From positions 1 through 16,758 of the forward strand of contig CAYJBH010000048.1 in NCBI GenBank assembly GCA_964368625.1: DNA of 16,758 nucleotides, in the 5' to 3' direction. The first letter of the stretch is position 1; every line of letters starts with the position of its first letter. A model generated the notes under the pieces. That model searched no databases. It worked only from the letters and a program-made list of their open reading frames with translations, and was not told the DNA's origin. Position numbers and translations under genes: made by a program. The stretch comes from CAYJBH01 sp964368625. GTDB lineage: Bacteria; Bacillota; Clostridia; Oscillospirales; Ruminococcaceae. This document shows, piece after piece, positions 7,561 to 14,804 of this stretch.

Positions 7561-8952
7561 ATGGAAAAGAAACAAAATTACATACTTGTCATGTGTGACG
7601 ATATGGGCTACGGCGATACCGGATTTAACGGAAACAAAATAATAAAAACGCCTTTCATGGACGAGATGGCGGCTGAGGGCGCTGTGTTCGAGAATTTTTA
7701 TTCCGGTGCGCCTGTTTGCTCGCCCACTCGCAGTACCTGTCTCACCGGCAGACATTATTATCGCACAGGTGTATATTGTGCAAACGAGGGAATGTTGCCA
7801 AGTCAGGAGATCACCATCCAACAGCTGTTGAAAAAAGACGGCTACACCACCGGACATTTCGGCAAATGGCATCTCGGAACACTCTCAAAAACCATACCGG
7901 ACGGACGACGTGGCGGAAGCGAGCGTCCCGAGCTGTATTCGCCACCGTGGGAGCGTGATTTTGACGTTTGTTTCTCCAGTGAAGTCCAGATGCCACTTTA
8001 CAACCCATACGAAAATCAGGCATTCCCATCAAAATACTGGACAGATGAAGGGGTATATGCCACTGACAATATGCAGGGGGATGATTCCAAGGTGATCATG
8101 GATAGGGCAGTTCCGTTTATTCAAGATGCCATCAAGTCCGACACGCCCTTTTTCGCGGTGATCTGGTTTCACACACCCCATGCACCGGTGGTTGCGGGCG
8201 AAGAATATTGCGCGATGTACAGCGAGTATCCGGAAAATATGCAACACTATTTCGGTTGCATCACCGCCATGGATGAGCAGATCGGTCGCCTAAACAACAC
8301 GCTCAAAGAGCTCGGCGTCGAGGACGACACCTGTGTCTTTTTCTGCAGCGACAACGGTCCGGAGGGAGACGGCGACACAACCTCCCGAAACTGCGGAAGT
8401 ACAAAAGGTCTGCGCGGCAGAAAGCGCAGTCTGTATAACGGAGGTATAAACGTTCCCGCTTTCGTAAAATGGAAAAAACACGTAAAACCCGGTCAGCGGT
8501 TTGAGTTTTTGGCAAGCACGCTTGACTATCTCCCCACCATATTGGCGGAGTGCAACGTCGAAATGCCGGACGATCGCCCCATAGATGGCATCGATATAAA
8601 AGGTCATCTTCAAAACGCAAAAACCACGAGGGATAAGCCGATACCACTGCGCTATACTAACACAAAAGAGGGAATGTTCGACTCACCCACATTCGGAATT
8701 ATCTGTGACGATTTTAAAATGCTGTGCAACCTCAACGATAACGAAAAACAGGACGAGCTCTATCTAACTTTTGCGGACAGACTGGAGCAATACGATGTCA
8801 AAGAGACCAACTCATCCAAACTGACGGAATATAAAGAATATATAGCAACACTCGCAAAAAGTTTCGAAGCAAGTCATGGTGGCGCGGATTATAAACAAGA
8901 TGGCTACAAACCCGTCGATGACTATATCAGCAATTCTTTTACATGGAAATAA
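7561..8952 (+). CDS. Sulfatase (formylglycine type S1), first of three
   Basis: This 463-residue sulfatase would remove sulfate esters from a sugar. The metal-binding pair D13-D14 occurs in MCDDMGYGD. The active-site signature is C53-S-P-T-R57 followed by LTGR, so Cys53 is the residue converted to formylglycine. GKWHLG (101-106) supplies the usual Lys and His, HTPH (204-207) another His, and SDNG (D264, N265) the distal metal ligands, followed by a basic GLRGRKR stretch. The length is normal for a compact S1 sulfatase. No signal peptide is present, so it should act in the cytoplasm. A Cys-type protein needs an anaerobic radical-SAM maturase, which is not in this window. The start is ATG 7561 behind TGGAG. 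The fucosidase gene follows after 30 bases. The sulfated position it attacks cannot be read from sequence alone. Confidence 0.93.
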   Translation: MEKKQNYILVMCDDMGYGDTGFNGNKIIKTPFMDEMAAEGAVFENFYSGAPVCSPTRSTCLTGRHYYRTGVYCANEGMLPSQEITIQQLLKKDGYTTGHFGKWHLGTLSKTIPDGRRGGSERPELYSPPWERDFDVCFSSEVQMPLYNPYENQAFPSKYWTDEGVYATDNMQGDDSKVIMDRAVPFIQDAIKSDTPFFAVIWFHTPHAPVVAGEEYCAMYSEYPENMQHYFGCITAMDEQIGRLNNTLKELGVEDDTCVFFCSDNGPEGDGDTTSRNCGSTKGLRGRKRSLYNGGINVPAFVKWKKHVKPGQRFEFLASTLDYLPTILAECNVEMPDDRPIDGIDIKGHLQNAKTTRDKPIPLRYTNTKEGMFDSPTFGIICDDFKMLCNLNDNEKQDELYLTFADRLEQYDVKETNSSKLTEYKEYIATLAKSFEASHGGADYKQDGYKPVDDYISNSFTWK

Positions 8953-8982
8953 AATAACAGATATAAAGAAAGGTGAGAAATT

Positions 8983-10227
8983 ATGAAAGACACAAAACAA
9001 AAATGGTTTAAAGAGGCAAAATATGGACTTTTTATCCATTTCGGACTTTATTCTATATTAGAGGGAGAGTATAAAGGAGAGATAACACCCACTATCGCAG
9101 AGTGGATAATGAACACGCTCAACATCCCTGTCGAAGAATATGAGATACTTGCAAAAGAGTTCAATCCTGTTAATTTCGTTGCGGCGGATTATGTTGCAAA
9201 AGCAAAAAAATGGGGAATGAAATATATTTGTATAACCGCGAAACACCATGATGGGTTTGCGCTTTACAAATCTGATTGCAACAGCTATAATATTGTCGAA
9301 GCCTCACCATATGCCAAAGATATCATCAAAGAGCTGGCGAGTGAGTGCAAAAAAAATGATATGATCTTCTGCCTTTATTATTCCCAAGCGCAGGATTGGC
9401 ATGATCCCAACGGCTATATGGCAGAGAATGACAACAGCAAGAAAAACTTCCGCAAATATCTTGATGAAAAGTGCTTTTTACAGGTCAAAGAGTTGTTGAC
9501 GAACTACGGCGATATAGGGATGATGTGGTTTGATACCCCGATGGAGATGACCGCCGAGGAGAGCCGCGAGCTGTATGATCTTGTCAAAAGCATCCAGCCA
9601 AACTGTATCGTAAGCGGACGTATCGGAAACAACCTCGGTGAATATCTTACGACCGGAGATAACTTTTTGCCAACTCTGCCATACTACGGTGACTGGGAAG
9701 TTCCCGCCACCTTGAACGACACCTGGGGCTTTAAAAGAAGTGATGACAACTGGAAATCCCCAATAGAAATACTCAGACTTTTGATAAAAATTTCGAGTAG
9801 AGGTGGCAACTATCTGTTGAATGTGGGACCCGATAAATTCGGAACAATTCCGCAAGAGAGCATCGATATTCTGGATGAAATTGGAGAGTTTTTAGAAAAA
9901 AACGGCGAGAGTATCTACGGAACAAGCATCGTACCGTTGCCAACATACGAGATCAACGGAGTGGAGTATACCTGTAAACCCGGTAAAATGTATATTCATC
10001 TTCTAAAGCCTCGAAAATTCTTAGAGATACTAAATATCGACAACAAGATCAAAAAGGTTTATTATCTCGATACAGGCGAGGATGTTCGTTTTGTTCAGAT
10101 GATAACCTGTGAGGGCGATGGCATCTGGAAACTTTATCCCGACCGTGAGCCAAACGATTCGCTGGCAACAGTTTTGTGTGTGGAAATAGAGGAACAAGAG
10201 ATTGTTTTTGCCCCACTTGAAGACTGA
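8983..10227 (+). CDS. Alpha-L-fucosidase, glycoside hydrolase family GH29
   Basis: This 414-residue retaining fucosidase would release alpha-L-fucose from the imported oligosaccharide. Family hallmarks run in order: KYGLFIHFG (13-21), TAKHHDGF (85-92) with the paired His that hold fucose, MMWFDTP (180-186) with probable nucleophile D184, DWEVPATLNDTWGF (237-250) with E239 as a candidate acid/base, and GNYLLNVGPDKFG near residue 285. A short C-terminal beta domain ends the protein. It starts at ATG 8983 behind a good AGAAAGGTGAG. There is no signal peptide, whereas many gut fucosidases are secreted, so it fits intracellular use after uptake. It lies between sulfatase genes, which points to a sulfated fucose-containing glycan. 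Linkage preference is unknown. Confidence 0.93.
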   Translation: MKDTKQKWFKEAKYGLFIHFGLYSILEGEYKGEITPTIAEWIMNTLNIPVEEYEILAKEFNPVNFVAADYVAKAKKWGMKYICITAKHHDGFALYKSDCNSYNIVEASPYAKDIIKELASECKKNDMIFCLYYSQAQDWHDPNGYMAENDNSKKNFRKYLDEKCFLQVKELLTNYGDIGMMWFDTPMEMTAEESRELYDLVKSIQPNCIVSGRIGNNLGEYLTTGDNFLPTLPYYGDWEVPATLNDTWGFKRSDDNWKSPIEILRLLIKISSRGGNYLLNVGPDKFGTIPQESIDILDEIGEFLEKNGESIYGTSIVPLPTYEINGVEYTCKPGKMYIHLLKPRKFLEILNIDNKIKKVYYLDTGEDVRFVQMITCEGDGIWKLYPDREPNDSLATVLCVEIEEQEIVFAPLED

Positions 10228-10228
10228 T

Positions 10229-10251
10229 ATTTACAGCTGTAAATTGTTTTT
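10229..10251 (+). terminator. Weak hairpin after the fucosidase gene
   Basis: A perfect 16-base palindrome, ATTTACAGCTGTAAAT (10229-10244), lies two bases after the fucosidase stop and is followed by TGTTTTTA. It can form a short AT-rich stem with a 4-base loop. If it terminates at all it is probably leaky, since the sulfatases downstream have no clear promoter. Confidence 0.35.
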
Positions 10252-10289
10252 ATGCTGACCGTATAAACATTAAGATGGAGTGAAATATT

Positions 10290-10442
10290 ATGCAAGCTGC
10301 TGTATGGAACAAGTCATTAGATATGTGTGTTAAAGAATGCACCATGCCTGAAATTAGCCGACAAGGAAAAACTGGCATTAGGCAAATGGCTGGTGCTTCC
10401 GCAGGGAGAATAGACAAAGGAATAATTTTTAAGCGACATTGA
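10290..10442 (+). pseudogene. Remnant of a zinc-type alcohol/sugar dehydrogenase start
   Basis: A 50-codon frame begins at ATG 10290 behind GATGGAG (10274-10280). Its first 22 residues (MQAAVWNKSLDM then CVKECTMPEI) match the pattern at the start of medium-chain zinc dehydrogenases such as threonine or sorbitol dehydrogenase: M-K-A-A-V-W, then V-x-E-x-P-M-P-E-I. After MPEI the frame loses resemblance. Shifting by one base gives ADKEKLALGKWLVLPQGE and a stop. These enzymes are normally about 340 residues, so only a fragment is left. The good ribosome binding site suggests recent decay. A sugar dehydrogenase would fit fucose breakdown, but that is speculation. Confidence 0.45.
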
Positions 10443-10483
10443 TGAATGTGTAGAATACAATAACTGAAAGGATTAACCCCAAA

Positions 10484-11869
10484 ATGAAAAAACCAAATAT
10501 TTTGTTTTTGTTCGCAGATGATCAGCGATTCGACACCATTAATGCACTCGGTAACAAACAAATTATTACGCCTAATTTAGATAAGCTTGTAAAAAACGGT
10601 ACTACCTTTACAAATGCACACATACCCTGTGGCACATCTGCGGCGGTTTGCATGCCATCAAGGGCGATGTTGCACACCGGCAGAACACTGTTCCATCTAC
10701 AGGATGAGGGTCAGGAAATACCAAAAGAGCACATAACCTTAGGCGAAACGATGAAAAACAATGGGTATATGGCATTCGGGACGGGTAAGTGGCATAACGG
10801 TACCGAATCCTACACCAGAAGTTTCTCTGATGGTAAAAGTGTCTACTTTGGCGGAATGTGGGATCACTGGAATGTGCCGTCATGCGATTACAACGCCGAC
10901 GGAGTATATCCCACCAGAACCGTTTGCCTTGGGGCATTTCAATCAAACGATACGGTAACCGACCATGTTGAATACATAGATTTTGGTAAACATTCGACCG
11001 ATATTTTTGCCGAAAGAGCAATTGACTTTTTAGAAAGCTATAACAATGATGCACCGTTTTTTTTGTATGTTTCTTTCATGGCACCACACGACCCGAGAAC
11101 AATGCCTCAAAAATATTTAGACATGTATAAAGATGTTGAAATTGATCTCCCGGAAAATTTCATGGAGGAGCATCCGTTTGATTACGGCATTAAAGATGTT
11201 CGCGATGAGGTTTTAGCGCCATACCCTCGAACCAAAGAAAACACATTGCAACACATAAAAGAGTATTATGCAATGATTTCTCACATCGATGACCGTGTGG
11301 GTGAAATTATTGATATGCTGGAGAAAAAAGGAGAGCTCGAAAACACCATAATTGTTTATTCCGGTGATAACGGCCTCGCTATCGGCAGACATGGTCTGTT
11401 TGGCAAGCAAAACCATTATGAACACAGCATTAGAGTTCCTTTGATTTTTTCCGGTCCCGGAGTTCCTAAAAACGAACTGCGTGACAGCTATGTTTATCTG
11501 CTCGATATCTATCCAACATTATGCGAGCTTACAGATATTTCTATACCGAACACCGTCGAGGGGATTTCTATGGTCGATGCTATCAACAGCAATGAAATTA
11601 AGGCTCGCGATAATCTTTATTTTGCATATAGCGACATGATGAGAAGCGTTAAAAATGATAGATATAAGTTGATTGAATATAGGACAGGCAAAATAAGCAG
11701 AACACAGCTGTTTGACATTGTAAACGATTCGAACGAGCTGAATGACCTGTTTGATAATCCCGAACACGAGAGCACAATAACCGAAATGCGGCAGCTTCTT
11801 TATTCATTCAGAAAAGAATGGGAGGACGAGAAGCATTTTATGGGAAAGACATTCTGGGAAAAATTTTAA
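10484..11869 (+). CDS. Sulfatase (formylglycine type S1), second of three
   Basis: This 461-residue sulfatase begins MKKPNILFLFADDQRFD, with metal ligands D12-D13. The activation motif is C56-M-P-S-R60 followed by AMLHTGR, so Cys56 should become formylglycine. GTGKWHNG provides the Lys and His, APHDPR another His-containing loop, and SGDNG (D295, N296) plus GRHGLFGK (H303, K308) the distal active-site residues. The C-terminal subdomain ends in FMGKTFWEKF. There is no signal peptide, so a cytoplasmic location is inferred. The start ATG is 11 bases after GAAAGGA (10466-10472). The region in front holds a dehydrogenase relic and no clear promoter, so it probably reads through from the fucosidase. 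Its sequence differs widely from the first sulfatase, suggesting a different sulfate position. Confidence 0.93.
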   Translation: MKKPNILFLFADDQRFDTINALGNKQIITPNLDKLVKNGTTFTNAHIPCGTSAAVCMPSRAMLHTGRTLFHLQDEGQEIPKEHITLGETMKNNGYMAFGTGKWHNGTESYTRSFSDGKSVYFGGMWDHWNVPSCDYNADGVYPTRTVCLGAFQSNDTVTDHVEYIDFGKHSTDIFAERAIDFLESYNNDAPFFLYVSFMAPHDPRTMPQKYLDMYKDVEIDLPENFMEEHPFDYGIKDVRDEVLAPYPRTKENTLQHIKEYYAMISHIDDRVGEIIDMLEKKGELENTIIVYSGDNGLAIGRHGLFGKQNHYEHSIRVPLIFSGPGVPKNELRDSYVYLLDIYPTLCELTDISIPNTVEGISMVDAINSNEIKARDNLYFAYSDMMRSVKNDRYKLIEYRTGKISRTQLFDIVNDSNELNDLFDNPEHESTITEMRQLLYSFRKEWEDEKHFMGKTFWEKF

Positions 11870-11908
11870 TTAGCTTAACAACAGTATATAACTTAAGAGA
11901 ACCGAATA

Positions 11909-13243
11909 ATGAAAAAACCAAACATCTTGTTTCTTTTCCCCGATACATTTCGAGCTGACTTTATTCCACTAGACAATAAAACAAAAGCAGAACTTGGAAT
12001 ATGCGATATTTCTGTTCAAATGCCGGTACTGGAGGAATTGCAAAAAACAGCTACTACCTTTATAAATACAATAACCCCCTCCCCACTTTGTGCTCCTGCA
12101 AGGGCGTGTTTAGCATCGGGTTGTAAGTACGATAGTTGCAGAGTGCCAAACAACGACTATGATTACGACACAAAACTGCCAACATTTTACTCTGCCTTAA
12201 AAGATTCGGGCTACCATGTAGCGGGCGTCGGAAAATTCGACCTACATAAACCCACTCACTTTTGGGGATTAGACGGATGGGTAGACGAATTAGGTGAGAT
12301 GGGGTTCACTGTAGGTATTGATAATGCCGGCAAAATTGACGCTGTTGTCTCGGCGATTGATACGCCTAAAGACCCATACATGAACGTTTTAGATAAAGAG
12401 GGACTACGGCAGTACCATATTGACAACATGTCAAATCGTGGTTATGAAACTTTTTTTACCGAATTGCCGCAACGGCTGTATTGTGACAACTGGATAGTGG
12501 ATAACGCTCTTGACATTTTGAAAAATTCACCCGACGAAAAGCCATGGTTTATGCAGGTGAATTTCACCGGACCGCATAGTCCACTGGACATTACTCACTC
12601 AATGTGGGAGCGGACAAAGGATAGAACATTTGAGAATCCACACGCAATGATTGATGATGATGTTAATCACAACGAGATACGTCAACATTATGTGGCAATG
12701 TGCGAGAATATAGATGCACAGATAGGGCGACTTATAGACTATTTAAAACAAACAAACCAATACGACAACACTGTCATTGTTTTTTCTTCGGATCATGGTG
12801 ATATGTTGGGTGATTTTGGCCTATTTGGAAAGTGCCAGCCACAAAGAGCTTCTATAAATATCCCTTTAATTATTAATCTTCCGAGAGAAAAGCTCTGCTC
12901 TATAAATCGAACAAATGTTGAACTACAAGACCTTGCACAAACATTTTTAGAAATAGCGGGAGCAGAACTTCCTACGGCCGACAGATCGGTCTCTTTAATT
13001 GAGCATTGCAAAGGAAAGCAGGAGCAAATACGCCAATGTAGCTACTCTGCACTTAACTATAATGATCGCAAATGGCAGTGCTATCTAAACAACAACTACA
13101 AAGTTGTTTATGAGAATGATACCTTGTCTGCAATTTATAATCTCTCTGATGATCCATGGGAGTTTAAAAATCTTTTTCCATCTTTATCACAAAAAGAGAT
13201 TGATAATATATTGATTAACATCAGTACAGAAAGAAATGGCTAA
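11909..13243 (+). CDS. Sulfatase-family hydrolase (type S1), third of three, unusual active site
   Basis: This 444-residue alkaline-phosphatase-superfamily enzyme has the first ten residues of the preceding sulfatase (MKKPNILFLF) but then diverges. The motif C61-A-P-A-R65 fits the Cys-type formylglycine signature. It is followed by ACLASGCKY rather than the normal xxLxTGR. The first metal site reads FPDTFRAD, with a single Asp (D12) where most sulfatases have a pair. GKFDLHK keeps Lys and His, and SSDHGD (D295, H296) with GLFGK keeps the distal site. It is probably an active sulfatase of a divergent subfamily, though a phosphatase-like or altered specificity is possible. No signal peptide is seen. 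The ribosome binding site is weak (AAGAGA, 11895-11900), 39 bases after the previous stop. It is the last gene of the cluster. Confidence 0.87.
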   Translation: MKKPNILFLFPDTFRADFIPLDNKTKAELGICDISVQMPVLEELQKTATTFINTITPSPLCAPARACLASGCKYDSCRVPNNDYDYDTKLPTFYSALKDSGYHVAGVGKFDLHKPTHFWGLDGWVDELGEMGFTVGIDNAGKIDAVVSAIDTPKDPYMNVLDKEGLRQYHIDNMSNRGYETFFTELPQRLYCDNWIVDNALDILKNSPDEKPWFMQVNFTGPHSPLDITHSMWERTKDRTFENPHAMIDDDVNHNEIRQHYVAMCENIDAQIGRLIDYLKQTNQYDNTVIVFSSDHGDMLGDFGLFGKCQPQRASINIPLIINLPREKLCSINRTNVELQDLAQTFLEIAGAELPTADRSVSLIEHCKGKQEQIRQCSYSALNYNDRKWQCYLNNNYKVVYENDTLSAIYNLSDDPWEFKNLFPSLSQKEIDNILINISTERNG

Positions 13244-13750
13244 CAACTACTATATATTTTAAATTGGATATGTTAAAATTTACATTACTGTAGCTATGAC
13301 TCGTCGGCGCACATGAATGATTTACCAATGCCATTTGTGCTCCTTTTGCTTTATTGTTTTCTGAAAGCGTAAATTTACATCTTTAGAAAAAGGGCGCTAC
13401 TGCTATTTCAAAACTAAAACGGAAAGAACAAAAGATGATGCACGCTTATTCATAAGAGGAGCATCACTCTATAAAACAGAGATGAAGATAGCAAATAACA
13501 TAGTAGAGCTCCATCTGCTGCAATATAGTATCTACAAAAACAAACATGGGAGAAAAATATTGCATCCGATAATCCATGCTTGTTAAATAGGACAGGCAAC
13601 ATTCCTTTCACTTTGAGTGTAGATTTGTCAAACAAATTGGACAGTAAAACAAAAAAAGTTATGCAAGGAGTATAAGTTTTGAAGAAGTTATAGCTACTGT
13701 CAAAAAAGTAGTAAAGAGTTGATTTAGGGCTGTTTTACCGCGGGTTCGCC
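13244..13750. other. Gene-poor stretch next to the tRNA remnant
   Basis: About 500 bases hold no convincing gene. Beyond the candidate terminator, the only open stretches are short: a plus-strand frame from 13365 to TAA at 13584-13586 (73 codons, containing FIRGASLYKTEMKIANNIVE, no good start at its front), and a further piece at about 13588-13665 that continues after a frame change as SFEEVIATVKKVVKS to a stop near 13721. I recognise none of them. They look like degraded gene ends, as is common beside an attachment site. Confidence 0.4.
13309..13360 (+). terminator. Candidate terminator of the glycan operon
   Basis: GCACA(tg)AATG (13309-13319) pairs with CATTTGTGC (13332-13340), giving nine pairs with a two-base bulge and a 12-base loop. 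The T-rich stretch TCCTTTTGCTTTATTGTTTT follows. The stem is imperfect and the T-run broken, but the place, 65 bases after the last sulfatase, is right. Confidence 0.45.
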
Positions 13751-13810
13751 AGCGCATCACACTGGCAGTGTGGGGGTCAGAAGTTCGAATCTCCTATGCT
13801 CCACCATGAA
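13751..13810 (+). repeat. Partial tRNA-Ala copy, putative right attachment site
   Basis: This is a direct copy of bases 50-109 with one change in 60 (A13781 for G80). It holds the anticodon arm, T arm, acceptor 3' strand and CCA, but the 5' part of a tRNA is missing: the bases in front do not form the acceptor or D stem. The single change creates an A-C mismatch in the T-stem, as expected if the fragment is no longer under selection. It is still followed by its own hairpin terminator. The best reading is the displaced 3' end of the original chromosomal tRNA gene after integration of an element on its left. Confidence 0.65.
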
Positions 13811-13814
13811 CATC

Positions 13815-13853
13815 AAAACCGATAGTCTGGTGGACTGTCGGTTTTGTTTGTTT
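13815..13853 (+). terminator. Terminator behind the tRNA-Ala remnant
   Basis: AAAACCGATAGTC (13815-13827) pairs over 13 positions with GACTGTCGGTTTT (13833-13845), one wobble, around loop TGGTG, followed by GTTTGTTT. It is probably the original terminator of the tRNA gene, and may also serve the convergent ROK operon from the other side. Confidence 0.8.
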
Positions 13854-13882
13854 ATTGGATATAGGCAAACAAGGTATTGTTT

Positions 13883-14788
13883 TCAATATTTGTCGATTAA
13901 CATATATATACCGGCCCCTAATAGTGCCGAGTGTTCCGGATTTGTTGCTTGTTTAATCACTGCACTGCAGTTATCCTCTTTTAGTGCGGTAGCAAGGCTA
14001 TCCTTAAACAGTTCAAAGTCCTTTGAAATCTGCCCGCCTACTACTAACATGTCGCTATAACAGTGTACGAGTAGGTAGGCTACAGATTTTCCGAGTGCAT
14101 ACCCGAAGTTGTTCATGACCTCAACGGCAACTTTATCATGCTGTTTTGCCAAAACACCTATCTGCTTTGCAGTGTAGTCGCCGGTGTGGCTTCCAAGGCG
14201 TTTATATTCGCTAACTATACCGCGTCCTGAAACAATATCTTCGATAATCCCGTTTTTCCAAGGTTGCCTGTAGAGTGCGGTATAGCATGAACCACGCCCG
14301 TTGCTAAGTAGTTCTCCGTTCGCCAGAATCGAAAGCCCAAGCCCTGTTCCGAGTGTTGCCAGTGCAAGATTTTTAACTCCTTTGCCTGTTCCGAAATTAT
14401 ATTCACCGAGCAAAAATGAGTTTGAGTCTTGTATAAACACGATCGGAAGATTAGACATGTAGCAAAGTCGTTTTTTTATCTCGAGTTCAAGGTTAAGTTT
14501 ATATATTGCCCTAAATTTATGAGCCATCAAGCTCATCTTGTTATTATAGTCAAAGGGTCCCGGTGTGCAGATGCAAACACCGATAATAGTCTTATTGCCT
14601 ATTTCGTTAGAGTTGTATAGGTTATCTATTACCGTCGAAAGACCGTTAAGTACCGTTTCAGCATCTAAATCCGAGTTGGAAGGGGATATAGAAACCTCAC
14701 CCACCAGTCCGTTGCTATCAACCAAAGCACCTTTAATCATGGTACCACCCATGTCGAGTGAAATAACTACATCGTTGTTTATTTTCAT
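13883..14788 (-). CDS. ROK-family sugar kinase-like protein
   Basis: This 301-residue protein of the ROK (repressor, ORF, kinase) family most likely phosphorylates a hexose or amino sugar with ATP in the cytoplasm. The first phosphate loop DMGGTMIKG (12-20), the CTPGPFD stretch (74-80), catalytic-type Asp121 in FIQDSNSFLLGE, and the second phosphate loop LGTGLG (146-151) are present. The usual E-x-G-H sugar/zinc segment and the Cys-rich zinc motif are absent. That place reads RGSCYTALYRQPW followed by EDIVSGRGI, similar to a known zinc-less branch but without its His. No N-terminal DNA-binding domain is present, so it is not a ROK repressor. The start is ATG 14788 behind GAGGGG, 16 bases after the EIIC stop. 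Substrate is unknown; it lies in one operon with an EIIC and an RpiR regulator. Confidence 0.85.
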   Translation of the reverse strand: MKINNDVVISLDMGGTMIKGALVDSNGLVGEVSISPSNSDLDAETVLNGLSTVIDNLYNSNEIGNKTIIGVCICTPGPFDYNNKMSLMAHKFRAIYKLNLELEIKKRLCYMSNLPIVFIQDSNSFLLGEYNFGTGKGVKNLALATLGTGLGLSILANGELLSNGRGSCYTALYRQPWKNGIIEDIVSGRGIVSEYKRLGSHTGDYTAKQIGVLAKQHDKVAVEVMNNFGYALGKSVAYLLVHCYSDMLVVGGQISKDFELFKDSLATALKEDNCSAVIKQATNPEHSALLGAGIYMLIDKY

Positions 14789-14804
14789 GATTACCCCTCG
14801 TTGT

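Noticed and set aside
8290..8647. Two overlapping minus-strand frames of over 100 codons inside the first sulfatase
   Set aside because: They are antisense to the conserved sulfatase core and their composition (runs of Arg, Cys and Trp) is that of a shadow frame.
10608..11054. 148-codon minus-strand frame within the second sulfatase
   Set aside because: It covers the conserved CMPSR region on the opposite strand and has no coherent protein features.
13450..13635. 61-codon minus-strand frame in the gene-poor region
   Set aside because: It has no clear ribosome binding site and no recognisable motif, and sits in the region that also has equally weak plus-strand frames.
13734..13806. A second functional tRNA-Ala gene
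   Set aside because: The 5' acceptor and D-arm strands are absent and the T-stem has an A-C mismatch, so it cannot fold as a working tRNA.
13883..14788. ROK-type transcriptional repressor
   Set aside because: The protein starts directly with the phosphate-binding DMGGT loop and has no N-terminal helix-turn-helix.
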